DNA of 64,000 nt from NCBI RefSeq assembly GCF_947487805.1, contig NZ_CANKXW010000001.1:371501-435500 (forward strand), written 5' to 3'. The notes beneath the pieces were generated by a model. It was given only the letters and a program-made list of their open reading frames with translations. It was not told the origin of the DNA and did not search any database. The translations under genes and the position numbers were made by a program. Shown in pieces: positions 33,916-42,678 of the stretch (position 1 is its first letter; each line of letters starts with the position of its first letter). This DNA comes from an uncultured Tateyamaria sp. (GTDB lineage Bacteria; Pseudomonadota; Alphaproteobacteria; Rhodobacterales; Rhodobacteraceae).

Positions 33916-35000
33916 CCCAGACGGCGATCCCCTTCCTGTTCATGCGGGGCGGCACGTCGCGCGGGCCCTATTTCAACCGCGCCGACCTGCCCGAAGACCG
34001 CGAGACGCTGGCAGAGGTCCTGAGCAGCGCCGTGGGCGCAGGCAACCCGCGCAACATCGACGGGCTCGGCGGTGGCAATGCGGTGACCACCAAGGTCGCG
34101 ATGCTGTCCGTTTCCGAGGACCCGGACGCGGATATCGACTATTTCTTTGCCCAGGTCGCCGTCGAGGACCGCCTCGTCGACTTTGCCCCCACCTGCGGCA
34201 ACATCCTCGTGGGCGTCGGGCCGGCGGCCATCGAAATGGGGCTGGTCCCCGCCACCGGCGACGTCACCCGCATCCGCATCCGCGCCGTCAACACCGGCGC
34301 GCTGGTCGAGGCCGAGGTGCAGACCCCCGGCGGCCACGTGGCCTATGACGGCGACACCGCGATTGACGGCGTGCCGGGCACCGCCGCCCCGGTGCCGCTG
34401 AACTTCATGGAGGTGGTCGGATCCCGCACGGGCAAGCTCTTTCCCACCGGCCAGCCCACCGACGTCATTGACGGGATCGAGGTCAGCTGCGTGGACGTGG
34501 CCATGCCGATGATGATGGCCCGCGCGTCCGATCTGGGCATCACCGGCTACGAAAGCCAGACCGAACTGGACGAGAACACCGCGCTGTTTGCGCGAATCGA
34601 GGCCCTGCGCCTTGAGGCGGGCAAGCGCATGGGCTTTGGCGACGTGACCAAATCCGTGGTGCCCAAGGTCGGGCTGATCGCCCCGCCCGCGCAGGGTGGT
34701 AACATGGCGGCGCGCTATTTCATGCCGTGGACGGCGCACCCGACCCTCGCGGTTACGGGGTCGCAATGCCTCGCTGCGTGCGCGCTGGCCCCCGGCACCG
34801 TCGCAAAAGGCGTGGCAGAGGTGCCCGAAACCTCGCCTGCGGTGTTCCGCATCGAACATCCCATGGGGCTGATGGACGTGCGGGTGCAGTTCCAGAACGG
34901 CGACAATGGCTTTGCCTTCGTGTCGGCGGGCGTGACCCGCACCGCCCGCCTGCTCGCGCGCGGTGAAGTCATGGTGCCGCGCCACATCTGGGCGGGCTGA
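33912..35000 (+). CDS. PrpF/GalD-family isomerase (4-oxalomesaconate tautomerase-like)
   Basis: 362 residues of the PrpF family, a diaminopimelate epimerase-like fold. FLFMRGGTSRGPYF at the N-terminus, GLGGGNAVTTKVAML, and FAPTCGNILVGVGPAAIEMG (with the likely catalytic Cys) are family features. Members isomerise aconitate, 4-oxalomesaconate or related unsaturated acids. The ATG at 33912 overlaps the transporter stop, so the enzyme probably acts on the imported acid. The longer upstream frame belongs to antisense of tctAB and is rejected. Choice between PrpF and GalD cannot be settled by eye. Confidence 0.85.
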   Translation: MTQTAIPFLFMRGGTSRGPYFNRADLPEDRETLAEVLSSAVGAGNPRNIDGLGGGNAVTTKVAMLSVSEDPDADIDYFFAQVAVEDRLVDFAPTCGNILVGVGPAAIEMGLVPATGDVTRIRIRAVNTGALVEAEVQTPGGHVAYDGDTAIDGVPGTAAPVPLNFMEVVGSRTGKLFPTGQPTDVIDGIEVSCVDVAMPMMMARASDLGITGYESQTELDENTALFARIEALRLEAGKRMGFGDVTKSVVPKVGLIAPPAQGGNMAARYFMPWTAHPTLAVTGSQCLAACALAPGTVAKGVAEVPETSPAVFRIEHPMGLMDVRVQFQNGDNGFAFVSAGVTRTARLLARGEVMVPRHIWAG

Positions 35001-35071
35001 TCTGCCGGTTGGCGCGCGCGGCACTTTGTGCCATGTCCCGCGCATCCCGTTTGCGCAAAAGGACACGCCCC

Positions 35072-35752
35072 ATGTTCACCCGTTACGCCGTCTACTACAC
35101 GCCCGCGCCCGACACGGCGATGGCCCGGTTCGGGGCGCACTGGCTGGGCTGGGACAGCGCGGCGGGCACGGCGGTGGCCCACCCCGACATCCCCGATATC
35201 GACATGGCCCGGATCACCGACACGCCACGCAAATATGGCTTTCACGGCACGATCAAACCGCCTTTCCGTCTGGCCGAGGGCCGGACAGAGGCACAGCTGC
35301 ACAGCGCCCTCGCGGATCTCTGTGCCCAGAGTGCGGCGGTGACGCTGAACGCGCTGGTCCTGCGCCGTCTGGGCCGGTTCCTGGCGCTGGTCCCGGATGA
35401 CGATGCGACGGCCCTCGGGGCCGTGGCGGCGCGCATGGTGCAGGATCTCGACGCCTTCCGCGCCCCGCCCACGGCGACCGAGCTGGAAAAACGCCGCGCT
35501 GCACGGCTCAGCCCCGCACAAGACGCCCACCTTGTGCGCTGGGGATATCCCTATGTGCTGGACCAATTCCGCTTTCACCTGACGCTTACCGGCAAACTCG
35601 ACAAACCGACACTTGCGCGCACCGAATCCGTCCTGTCCCAATATCTCGCGCCAGTGCCCCTTGCCCCCCATGTCATCAACGCCCTGACCCTCTGCGGCGA
35701 AGACCCCACGGGCCGCTTCCACCAGATCGAACGGTTCGCCTTGGCGGGGTAG
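35072..35752 (+). CDS. DUF1045 2H phosphoesterase-like protein
   Basis: 226 residues with the two HxTx motifs of the 2H phosphoesterase fold, HGTIKPP near residue 57 and FHLTLTGKL near 170. DUF1045 proteins are often encoded with phosphonate (phn) genes and are annotated as phosphonate-metabolism proteins. No phn genes are in this window. The ATG at 35072 starts the RYAVYYTPAPDT motif; a GTG-type upstream reading adds only basic residues. The gene is followed by a structured repeat 5 bp after its stop. Confidence 0.83.
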   Translation: MFTRYAVYYTPAPDTAMARFGAHWLGWDSAAGTAVAHPDIPDIDMARITDTPRKYGFHGTIKPPFRLAEGRTEAQLHSALADLCAQSAAVTLNALVLRRLGRFLALVPDDDATALGAVAARMVQDLDAFRAPPTATELEKRRAARLSPAQDAHLVRWGYPYVLDQFRFHLTLTGKLDKPTLARTESVLSQYLAPVPLAPHVINALTLCGEDPTGRFHQIERFALAG

Positions 35753-35756
35753 GCCA

Positions 35757-35820
35757 GCGCATCGCAGCGCGATGCGCGTCGCCCCGGCAGGGTATCCGCG
35801 CAGCGGATGCACGAGAGGGG
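35757..35820. repeat. Structured intergenic repeat, copy A
   Basis: Hairpin 1 pairs 35757-35765 with 35769-35777 (loop AGC). CCCC (35782-35785) then GGCAG leads to hairpin 2, 35792-35799 with 35803-35810 (one T-G pair), and GAGAGGGG (35813-35820), whose GGGG can pair with CCCC. Copy B at 42679-42742 keeps the layout and the fixed words with different stem sequences. Confidence 0.8.
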
Positions 35821-35924
35821 CCGCCCATCGCCTGTACACGACCCCAGTTCGAAGGGTGCGCGTACGTCGAGACCGGACCGACCGAATGATCGGCCGGGCG
35901 CAACATTTCTGCGGGAATCGAAAA

Positions 35925-35956
35925 GTCTGGTGCTGTGAGAGAGGATTGAACTCTCG
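35925..35956. repeat. 32-bp copy of the tRNA-Thr 3 prime end (att-like)
   Basis: These 32 bases are identical to 36040-36071, which contain the T-arm, acceptor 3 prime strand and CCA of tRNA-Thr. A degenerate second half (35957-36000) matches no intact tRNA body. A preceding stretch (35851-35920) shows weaker similarity to 35972-36035. It is best read as an integration scar or degraded tandem duplication. Confidence 0.8.
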
Positions 35957-36042
35957 CACTCAGGGTAACCCGAAGGGTTGCCCGTAAGTCGAGACCCACC
36001 GCTTCAGCCAAAGCTGCGCGCTGTTCGGGAATTGGAAAGGTC

Positions 36043-36117
36043 TGGTGCTGTGAGAGAGGATTGAACTCTCGACCTCACCCTTACCAAGGGTGTGCTCTAC
36101 CACTGAGCTACCACAGC
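36043..36117 (-). tRNA. tRNA-Thr (GGT)
   Basis: On the reverse strand the 75 bases fold as a standard cloverleaf. The acceptor pairs GCTGTGG with TCACAGC (one wobble), the D-arm is GCTC...GAGC, the anticodon stem CACCC/GGGTG closes the loop TTGGTAA (anticodon GGT, threonine), and the T-arm is GAGAG-TTCAATC-CTCTC. Discriminator A and a genomically encoded CCA (36043-36045) end it. Its 3 prime end is duplicated 115 bp away at 35925-35956. Confidence 0.96.
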
Positions 36118-36200
36118 GCCGTGGCGGGTGATTAGACGTAATCGCCCCCCCACGCAACCCCATTCTGGACGCCCCATCGCCCCTGCGATAGAGAAGGCCC

Positions 36201-36362
36201 ATGGCAGATAAATCCGCACCCAAACCCAAGGCCAATTCCGACCGCGACGCACGCCTCAAGGCGGCGCTCAAGGCGAATATGGCCAAACGCAAGGCACAGG
36301 CGCGTGCGCGTGCGCAGGCGGGCACGACAAGCGGGACACCCAAGGAGCAGAACGATGGATAG
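36201..36362 (+). CDS. Short basic protein upstream of murA
   Basis: 53 residues, rich in Lys, Ala and Arg ([20 protein letters not shown]), predicted as one amphipathic helix with a disordered tail. AGAAGG lies upstream and its stop overlaps the murA start by 8 bp, indicating translational coupling. Small basic proteins in this position are, as far as I recall, common in Rhodobacterales. Function unknown; binding to nucleic acid or membrane is a guess. Confidence 0.72.
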   Translation: MADKSAPKPKANSDRDARLKAALKANMAKRKAQARARAQAGTTSGTPKEQNDG

Positions 36363-37626
36363 TATTTTGGTGCGTGGCGGCAACGCTCTGAACGGGCAGA
36401 TCCCGATTGCGGGGGCCAAGAACGCGTGCCTGACGCTGATGCCCGCGACCCTGCTCAGCGACGAGCCGCTGACGCTGACCAACGCACCGCGCCTTTCCGA
36501 CATCCGCACCATGACGCAACTGCTGCAATCGCTGGGTGCCGAGGTCACGTCGATGCAGGACGGACAGGTGCTGGCCATGTCCTGCCACGGCGACATCAAC
36601 ACCCGCGCCGAATATGACATCGTGCGCAAGATGCGCGCCTCCAACCTCGTGCTGGGGCCCTTGCTGGCGCGCGAAGGCCGGGCCGAGGTGTCGCTGCCCG
36701 GTGGTTGCGCCATCGGCGCGCGGCCCATGGACATCCACACCGACGGCCTCGCCAAAATGGGCGCCGAGATTGACCTGCGCGACGGCTACCTGCACGCCAA
36801 GGCGGACGGCGGCAAACTCAAGGGCGCGGTGATCGACTTTCCCTTTGCCTCCGTAGGCGCCACCGAAAACATCCTGATGGCGGCGACGCTTGCCAAGGGC
36901 ACCACCGTCATCAACAACGCCGCCCGCGAGCCTGAGATCGTTGACCTCGCCAACTGCCTGCGCGCCATGGGTGCACAGATCGACGGCGATGGCACATCGT
37001 CTATCACCATCCAGGGCGTCGACCGCCTGCACGGGGCCACACACCGCGTCGTCACCGACCGGATCGAACTGGGCACCTACATGCTGGCCCCCGCCATCTG
37101 CGGCGGCGAGGTCGAGCTCTTGGGGGGGCGCATCGACCTTGTCGGCGCGTTCTGCGAGAAACTGGACGCCGCCGGCATCTCGGTCGAGGAAACGGACAAG
37201 GGCCTCAAGGTCGCGCGCAAGAACGGGCGTATCCGGGCCGTGGACGTGACCACCGAACCCTTCCCCGGCTTTCCCACGGACCTGCAGGCGCAGATGATGG
37301 CGCTCCTGTGCACCGCCGAAGGCACCTCCGTGCTCGAAGAGAAAATCTTTGAAAACCGCTTCATGCACGCGCCCGAACTGGTGCGCATGGGCGCGGATAT
37401 CGACGTGCATGGCGGCACCGCCACGGTCAAGGGCGTCGAGCGGCTCAAGGGCGCGCCGGTCATGGCGACCGACCTGCGCGCCAGCGTCAGCCTCATCCTC
37501 GCCGGTCTCGCGGCGGAGGGCGAAACGCGGGTCGCGCGCGTCTACCACCTCGACCGCGGCTATGAACATGTGGTGCGCAAATTCTCCGGCGTGGGCGCAC
37601 AGATCGAACGGGTGGCAGGCGAATGA
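36355..37626 (+). CDS. murA: UDP-N-acetylglucosamine 1-carboxyvinyltransferase
   Basis: 423 residues, full length for MurA, the first committed step of peptidoglycan precursor synthesis (enolpyruvyl transfer from PEP to UDP-GlcNAc). The catalytic cysteine is C118 in [15 protein letters not shown], so the enzyme should be fosfomycin-sensitive. [10 protein letters not shown] near residue 22 and [13 protein letters not shown] near 303 are conserved. The ATG at 36355 is chosen over 36304 since the family begins MDSILV. It overlaps the DUF2948 start by 4 bp. Confidence 0.97.
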   Translation: MDSILVRGGNALNGQIPIAGAKNACLTLMPATLLSDEPLTLTNAPRLSDIRTMTQLLQSLGAEVTSMQDGQVLAMSCHGDINTRAEYDIVRKMRASNLVLGPLLAREGRAEVSLPGGCAIGARPMDIHTDGLAKMGAEIDLRDGYLHAKADGGKLKGAVIDFPFASVGATENILMAATLAKGTTVINNAAREPEIVDLANCLRAMGAQIDGDGTSSITIQGVDRLHGATHRVVTDRIELGTYMLAPAICGGEVELLGGRIDLVGAFCEKLDAAGISVEETDKGLKVARKNGRIRAVDVTTEPFPGFPTDLQAQMMALLCTAEGTSVLEEKIFENRFMHAPELVRMGADIDVHGGTATVKGVERLKGAPVMATDLRASVSLILAGLAAEGETRVARVYHLDRGYEHVVRKFSGVGAQIERVAGE

Positions 37627-38093
37627 CAGACGACGCACGGTTCGAAGACGGGCGCGAATCCCCCCTTAACCTCGGCGCGCTGGACGTCGAGGACCTCAAG
37701 GTCCTGTCGTCGCTGGCACAGGACGCGGTGTTTCCGATCACCGAAATGCAATGGGACAGCAAGGCCCGCCGCTTTGGCCTGCTGCTCAACCGCTTCCGCT
37801 GGGAGGACGCAGGAGCTGCGCGCCACGCGCCCGAGCGGGTGCAATCCGTGCTGGCCTTTGACCACGTGTTGCGCGTGGCGAGCCAAGGTATCGACCGCAG
37901 CGACACCGACATGATCCTGTCGCTCTTGACCGTCGAATTCGAACCGGGCGCGGACGGCGCGGGCGACATCCTGCTGACACTGGCAGGCGACGGGGCCATC
38001 CGCCTGTCCGTCGAGACAATCGAAGCCACGCTCAAGGACGTCACACGCCCCTATATCGCGCCGTCGAAATCCGTCCCCCAACACGATGACTGA
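37623..38093 (+). CDS. DUF2948 family protein
   Basis: 156 residues matching the DUF2948 family of alphaproteobacteria: [40 protein letters not shown] and [19 protein letters not shown]. No enzyme motif is visible and function is unknown. It is coupled to murA (4-bp overlap) and to the GNAT gene (8-bp overlap), so it is co-expressed with cell-wall and histidine genes. Confidence 0.85.
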   Translation: MTDDARFEDGRESPLNLGALDVEDLKVLSSLAQDAVFPITEMQWDSKARRFGLLLNRFRWEDAGAARHAPERVQSVLAFDHVLRVASQGIDRSDTDMILSLLTVEFEPGADGAGDILLTLAGDGAIRLSVETIEATLKDVTRPYIAPSKSVPQHDD

Positions 38094-38592
38094 CACCACC
38101 ATCCGCGCCGCCACCGACCGCGATGTCGACTCATGGCGCGCCCTGCGCATGGATGGGATCCTCCGCCACCCCCAGGCCTTCATCGTCTCCGCCAAAGAGG
38201 CGGCGGCCGTGCCGGTTGAGGAAGACGCCGCACGGCTCCGCTCTGGCGGGCGCTTCATGGCGTTCATGGGTGATGCCGCCGTGGGCCTCATCGGCCTCAA
38301 CCGCAACACCATGCCGCGCAGCCGCCACCGCGGTGAAATCGGCCCGCTCTATGTGGCCCCACAGGCGCGGGGGCAGGGGGTGGCCGATGCATTGCTGACC
38401 GCGGCGATGGAGGCTGGCCGCGCCATGGGCGTCTGGCAGATTGAACTGTCGGTCTATGTCGAAAACCACCGCGCCATCGCGCTCTACGAACGCCACGGCT
38501 TTGCCCTGACCGGCAAAATCCCCAATGCCCTGCTGGGCGCAGAGGGTTACGAGGACGATCTGCTGATGATCCGCATCTTTGATCGCACCTGA
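38086..38592 (+). CDS. GNAT-family N-acetyltransferase
   Basis: 168 residues with the GNAT core. Motif A is IGPLYVAPQARGQGVADALL with the Q/RxxGxG/A acetyl-CoA loop, followed by QIELSVYVENHRAIALYERHGF, the beta5-alpha4 hallmark. The substrate is unknown. It overlaps the DUF2948 gene and ends 61 bp before hisD. Confidence 0.88.
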   Translation: MTDTTIRAATDRDVDSWRALRMDGILRHPQAFIVSAKEAAAVPVEEDAARLRSGGRFMAFMGDAAVGLIGLNRNTMPRSRHRGEIGPLYVAPQARGQGVADALLTAAMEAGRAMGVWQIELSVYVENHRAIALYERHGFALTGKIPNALLGAEGYEDDLLMIRIFDRT

Positions 38593-38653
38593 ACCCGCGC
38601 CTTGAGACTGCCCCACCGGCCCGCTATGTCCCGCCGGGAACGGAGAAATGCCC

Positions 38654-39955
38654 ATGCCCCAGTTTCTTGACCACAGCGACCCGGATTTCGAGACGCAGTT
38701 CACCACCCTGCTGAACGCCAAGCGCGAGGACAGCCCGGACGTGGACGCCATCGTGGCCGAGATCATCGCCGATGTGCGCGCACGCGGCGACGCTGCCGTG
38801 ATCGCCCTGACCGAACGGTTCGACCGCATCGCGCTGACACCCGACACCCTGCGCGTCAGCGCGGACGAGGTGGCGCAGGCCGTGGCACAGGTGGACGCCG
38901 CCGACCGCGCCGCGCTGGAACTGGCCGCAGAGCGCATCCGCGCCTACCACGCCCGCCAGATGCCACAAGACGCGCAATGGACGGACGACGCGGGTGCCAC
39001 GCTGGGCTGGCGCTGGACGCCGGTGTCGGCGGCGGGGCTTTATGTGCCGGGGGGGCTGGCGAGCTATCCGTCCTCGGTGCTGATGAACGCGATCCCGGCC
39101 AAGGTCGCGGGGGTGGGGCGGCTGGCCATCACCGTGCCCACGCCCGACGGGGTGATAAACCCGCTGGTCCTGCTGGCCGCGCAGATCGCGGGCGTGGACG
39201 AAATCTACCGCATCGGCGGGGCGCAGGCGATTGCGGCCCTGGCCTACGGCACCGACACGATTGCGCCGGTGGACAAGATCACCGGCCCCGGCAACGCCTT
39301 TGTCGCCGCCGCCAAGCGGCGCGTGTTCGGCAAGGTCGGCATCGACATGATCGCAGGTCCTTCGGAAATCCTCGTGATCGCGGATGGCGACAACGACCCC
39401 GACTGGATCGCCCTCGACCTGCTCAGCCAGGCAGAACATGACGAAAGCGCGCAATCGCTGCTGATCACCACGGATGCAGGCTTTGGCCGCGCGGTGGCGG
39501 ATGCGGTGAACGCCCGTCTCGAAACGCTGGAACGGCGCGCGATTGCGGGGGCCAGCTGGCGCGACTACGGCGCGATCATCACCGTGCCGGACCTTGCCAC
39601 CGCCGCCACGCTGTCCGACCGCATCGCACCCGAACACCTTGAGCTCTGCGTGGCCGACCCCGTGGCCCTGTCCGACCAGATCACCCACGCGGGCGCGATT
39701 TTCCTGGGCCAATGGACGCCCGAGGCCATCGGCGACTATATCGGCGGGCCGAACCACGTGCTGCCCACGGCGCGGTCGGCGCGGTTCTCTTCGGGCCTGT
39801 CGGTGATGGATTTTGTCAAGCGCACGACGCTGGCGCAGATGACGCCTGACGCCCTGCGCGCCATCGGGCCGGGGGCCGAACGGCTTGCCGCGTCCGAGAG
39901 CCTCGAGGCGCATGGGTTGTCGGTGACCGCCCGTCTGCGCAAGCTGAACGGATAG
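38654..39955 (+). CDS. hisD: Histidinol dehydrogenase
   Basis: 433 residues, full length. HisD oxidises L-histidinol to L-histidine with two NAD in the last steps of histidine synthesis. Clear motifs include VPGGLASYPSSVLMNAIPAKVAGV, IDMIAGPSEILVIAD, the zinc-binding DLLSQAEHDESAQ, catalytic Glu-His in APEHLELC, and GPNHVLPTARSARFSSGLSV. The ATG at 38654 is preferred to 38648 because CGGAGA is then about eight bases away. A palindromic element follows the stop. Confidence 0.97.
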   Translation: MPQFLDHSDPDFETQFTTLLNAKREDSPDVDAIVAEIIADVRARGDAAVIALTERFDRIALTPDTLRVSADEVAQAVAQVDAADRAALELAAERIRAYHARQMPQDAQWTDDAGATLGWRWTPVSAAGLYVPGGLASYPSSVLMNAIPAKVAGVGRLAITVPTPDGVINPLVLLAAQIAGVDEIYRIGGAQAIAALAYGTDTIAPVDKITGPGNAFVAAAKRRVFGKVGIDMIAGPSEILVIADGDNDPDWIALDLLSQAEHDESAQSLLITTDAGFGRAVADAVNARLETLERRAIAGASWRDYGAIITVPDLATAATLSDRIAPEHLELCVADPVALSDQITHAGAIFLGQWTPEAIGDYIGGPNHVLPTARSARFSSGLSVMDFVKRTTLAQMTPDALRAIGPGAERLAASESLEAHGLSVTARLRKLNG

Positions 39956-39957
39956 GA

Positions 39958-39975
39958 CCGGGGGCCAGCCCCCGG
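39958..39975. repeat. GC-rich palindromic element downstream of hisD
   Basis: CCGGGGGC (39958-39965) and GCCCCCGG (39968-39975) are perfect 8-bp arms with a 2-base loop, 3 bp after the hisD stop. The downstream stretch contains CCCCCGGGATATTT, a word I recall as very frequent between Rhodobacterales genes. A transcription-ending or repeat role is likely; there is no clear T-tract. Confidence 0.65.
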
Positions 39976-40105
39976 ACCCCCGGGATATTTCCGGCCGAAA
40001 GAAATGGGTGGGCCTGTGCCTCGAAAACAGGTGCGCGGCATTGTGTTGCCTGCGCCCAGACCCTAAGCATTGAGCGAAACACCTTTCTGCCGAAGGCCCC
40101 GCGCC

Positions 40106-40585
40106 ATGACCCGAATTGCCCGCATCACGCTGGATGATGCCAACCTGCCCCCGCCCACGCCCGAGATCGAGCAGGAGCGCAAAGTCGCCATGTTCGACCT
40201 GCTGGAAGACAACACATTCGTGCTGCCCACCCGCGACGCGCGCCCCGTGCCCGCGGGCCCCTATCACGTGGGCCTGTCGATCCGCGACAAGCGGCTTGTG
40301 TTCGACGTGCAGACCGAGGCCGAGGAAAAGGCCGCCGAATTCCATCTGTCGCTTGGCCCTTTCCGGCAGGTGGTCAAGGATTACTTCCAGATCTGCGAAA
40401 GCTATTTCGAGGCGGTCAAGAAACTGCCCCCCAGCCAGATCGAAACGATCGACATGGCCCGCCGCGGCATCCACAACGAAGGCAGCCGCGTGCTGCAAGA
40501 GCGTCTCGAAGGCAAGGCCGAGGTCGACACCGACACCGCCCGGCGGCTCTTTACCCTGATCTGTGTTCTGCATTTCGGCGGATAA
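40106..40585 (+). CDS. UPF0262 family protein
   Basis: 159 residues matching the conserved alphaproteobacterial UPF0262 family (TLDDANLPPPTPEIEQERKV, FHLSLGPFRQVVKDYFQICE, ARRGIHNEGSRVL). Function unknown. The ATG at 40106 begins the conserved sequence; an upstream ATG-like reading from 40070 adds non-family residues. The phosphatase gene starts at the next base after its stop. Confidence 0.9.
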   Translation: MTRIARITLDDANLPPPTPEIEQERKVAMFDLLEDNTFVLPTRDARPVPAGPYHVGLSIRDKRLVFDVQTEAEEKAAEFHLSLGPFRQVVKDYFQICESYFEAVKKLPPSQIETIDMARRGIHNEGSRVLQERLEGKAEVDTDTARRLFTLICVLHFGG

Positions 40586-41047
40586 ATGACGCACCCCCTG
40601 CCGCAATCCGTCCTGTTCTGTTGTGACCACAACGCGGTCCGGTCGCCCATGGCCGAAGGGATCATGAAGAAATTCTACGGCACCGGCACCTATGTCCAAT
40701 CGGTGGGCGTCAAGAACGACATGGAAATCGACGGCTTTTCCATCGCGGTGTGCCAGGAAATGGATGTGGAACTGTCGCGCCACCGCTCGCGCAGCTTTGA
40801 CGAGATGGAGGACTGGGGCGACGACCTCAGCTCCTTTGACCTCGTGGTGGCCCTCAGCCCGGCCAGCCAGCGCCGCGCGCTGGAACTGACGCGGTTTTAT
40901 CACCTCGAGGTGGAGTACTGGCCGATCCTCGACCCCACCGGCCTCGGTGAAACCCGCGAGGCCAAGCTGGAAAGCTACCGCGCCGCCCGCGACCAGATCA
41001 TCACCCGCCTCACCGACCGCTGGGGCCCATCTCAGGGAGGCGCCTGA
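40586..41047 (+). CDS. Low molecular weight protein tyrosine phosphatase family protein
   Basis: 153 residues. The phosphate loop is C13-x5-R19 in FCCDHNAVRSPMAEG, close to the CxxGNICRSP of the family but with AV in place of IC. The general-acid Asp is in WPILDPTG. The frame starts immediately after the UPF0262 stop. As it lies between UPF0262 and NTF2-like genes, a regulatory or arsenate reductase-like role is possible; substrate unknown. Its TGA and the next ATG overlap by one base. Confidence 0.85.
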   Translation: MTHPLPQSVLFCCDHNAVRSPMAEGIMKKFYGTGTYVQSVGVKNDMEIDGFSIAVCQEMDVELSRHRSRSFDEMEDWGDDLSSFDLVVALSPASQRRALELTRFYHLEVEYWPILDPTGLGETREAKLESYRAARDQIITRLTDRWGPSQGGA

Positions 41048-41439
41048 TGCAGGTGATCGCAACCTATTTCGACGCGTTCAACGCAGGCGACATCGACGGC
41101 ATGCTTGCCTGTCTCAGCGACGACGTGGCCCACCACGTGAACGAGGGGCAGGTGCGGCAGGGCAAAGCGGCCTTTGCCGCGTTTTGCGCCCACATGTCCG
41201 CATGCTACGCCGAAACCCTGACCGACATGGTGATCCTGACCCACCCGGACGGCACACGGGCGGCGGCGGAATACATCGTCAACGGCACGTATCTCGCCAC
41301 CGATGACGGCCTGCCCGCGGCGCGTGGCCAGACCTACCGTCTGCCCGCGGGGTCGTTCTTTGACGTGGCACAGGGCCAGATCACCCGCGTTACCACCTAC
41401 TACAACCTGGCCGACTGGATGCGGCAAGTCTCTGCATGA
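41047..41439 (+). CDS. SnoaL/NTF2-like polyketide cyclase-type protein
   Basis: 130 residues of the NTF2-like fold: an N-terminal helix pair (IATYFDAFNAGDIDGMLACL), a DDVAHHVNEG strand, and the C-terminal LPAGSFFDVAQGQITRVTTYYN sheet with the NLADW end seen in SnoaL-like proteins. Such proteins bind or isomerise small molecules; no specific ligand is evident. It overlaps the genes on both sides, so it is co-translated with the phosphatase and acetyltransferase. Confidence 0.75.
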   Translation: MQVIATYFDAFNAGDIDGMLACLSDDVAHHVNEGQVRQGKAAFAAFCAHMSACYAETLTDMVILTHPDGTRAAAEYIVNGTYLATDDGLPAARGQTYRLPAGSFFDVAQGQITRVTTYYNLADWMRQVSA

Positions 41440-42017
41440 AGATCGTGCCGCTGACCGGCCCTGACCTGGGCGAGGCGCTGGACGACATCGCCCGCCTGCG
41501 CATGACCGTGTTCCGCGACTGGCCCTACCTCTATGACGGGGACGTGGCCTATGAACGCCAATACCTCGAGGTCTACGAGAACAGCGCCCAAGCCATCGTG
41601 CTGGGCGCGTTTGACGGCGACTGGCTGGTGGGGGCGGCCACGGGCACACCGCTGGCCGATCACGCCGATGACTTTGCGGATGCCTTCACGCACGCCCGGA
41701 TCGACATCGCCCAAACGTTCTACTGCGCCGAAAGCGTCCTGCTGCCGCGCTACCGCGGGCGCGGCATCGGCCACCGCTTCTTTGATGGCCGCGAGGCCTT
41801 TGCCCGCATGCAGGGGTTCGCGCATATCTGCTTTGCCGCCGTGACGCGGCCCGCCGACCACCCGCTCCGGCCCGAGGGCTACCGCCCGCTCGACGGGTTC
41901 TGGGAACGGCGCGGCTATGCCCGCCTGCCCGGCGTGGTCGCGCAGTTCGCATGGAAGGACATCGACCAGCCGGGCGAAACCGACAAGGCGCTGCAATTCT
42001 GGTTCCGCGACCTCTGA
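41436..42017 (+). CDS. GNAT-family acetyltransferase, second
   Basis: 193 residues with a GNAT core: AIVLGAFDGDWLVGAATGTP (beta4 region), CAESVLLPRYRGRGIGHRFF (acetyl-CoA loop, R-GRGIG) and a conserved FWERRGYARLPG near residue 155. Relatives in Rhodobacterales are simply annotated GNAT. It ends 4 bp from the convergent lipoprotein gene. Confidence 0.82.
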   Translation: MKIVPLTGPDLGEALDDIARLRMTVFRDWPYLYDGDVAYERQYLEVYENSAQAIVLGAFDGDWLVGAATGTPLADHADDFADAFTHARIDIAQTFYCAESVLLPRYRGRGIGHRFFDGREAFARMQGFAHICFAAVTRPADHPLRPEGYRPLDGFWERRGYARLPGVVAQFAWKDIDQPGETDKALQFWFRDL

Positions 42018-42021
42018 CGCG

Positions 42022-42384
42022 TCAGGTGCACAGCTTTGCGGCCCGGTCCCCATAGGCGCGCCACTTGCGCCAGAACCGCTCATCGCTGCTGTTGTCGGAC
42101 TGGCGCACGACCTGTGCCTGGTGCGGGTTGCTGAAAAACCCGGCCCCGCGCCGCTGCTCGCCCGCCGACAGCGACTGATCCGCCACCGCCTGCACACAGC
42201 CACAGCGCGCCCGGCTGGCCTGCTTGCGGTCCGACGCCCGGCACGCGGAATAGATGGGCCCGGTGGCAAACAGCACCGCAGGGCTGCGCGCGGCATTGGC
42301 ACTGGAATACCGGCTGCCGCCACTCGAACATGCCGCCAGCGACAGGGCTGCAATGCCCGCTATCAAGAGGGTGGTAGGGTTCAT
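42022..42384 (-). CDS. Small lipoprotein
   Basis: 120 residues. A lipobox (AALSLAAC, Cys at about residue 19) follows the signal peptide, and the mature chain has several cysteines (YSACRASDRK, RARCGCVQAVA, AAKLCT) likely to pair. It resembles arginine-transporter-like periplasmic proteins annotated in Rhodobacterales, a label I would not trust. The ATG at 42384 starts the signal peptide; longer in-frame extension is rejected. Confidence 0.78.
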   Translation of the reverse strand: MNPTTLLIAGIAALSLAACSSGGSRYSSANAARSPAVLFATGPIYSACRASDRKQASRARCGCVQAVADQSLSAGEQRRGAGFFSNPHQAQVVRQSDNSSDERFWRKWRAYGDRAAKLCT

Positions 42385-42552
42385 GACCTGATCAACGCCT
42401 GTATCTGCTCCGGCGGGTTGTCCCGCTCTCGGGCCGAGTATGACGGATTTGAGGGCCAAGGGCAATTCACGTCTGCGCCACCGCGCGGCTGCGCGATTTG
42501 ACCGGCTCCGACCCAGCGGCTATGGATTTCGCAAACAACACCCCGAGGTCCC

Positions 42553-42678
42553 ATGCCCCGCACTGTCCTGATCCTGCTCGCCCTTGGCGCCACCGTGACC
42601 CTCACCGCCTGCGAAACCGCCAAAGGCGTCGGGCGCGACATCACAAGGGCCGCAGAGGCGGTCGACCGCGCGATCTAA
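42553..42678 (+). CDS. Entericidin A/B-family small lipoprotein
   Basis: 41 residues. Signal peptide VLILLALGATVTLTAC with lipobox Cys20 is followed by ETAKGVGRDITRAAEAVDRAI, the classic entericidin tail. Entericidins are small membrane lipoproteins, some acting as toxin-antidote pairs; single copies in alphaproteobacteria have no proven role. Structured repeat copy B begins at the base after its stop codon. Confidence 0.9.
   Translation: MPRTVLILLALGATVTLTACETAKGVGRDITRAAEAVDRAI

Noticed and set aside
35957-36000. A second tRNA next to tRNA-Thr
   Set aside because: It has a T-arm and CCA end but lacks a matching 5 prime acceptor strand, D-arm and anticodon arm; a fragment explains it better.
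38624-41062. An 812-residue frame antisense to hisD, UPF0262 and the phosphatase gene
   Set aside because: Spans several well-supported genes on the other strand and has no recognisable motif, only composition from the third codon position.
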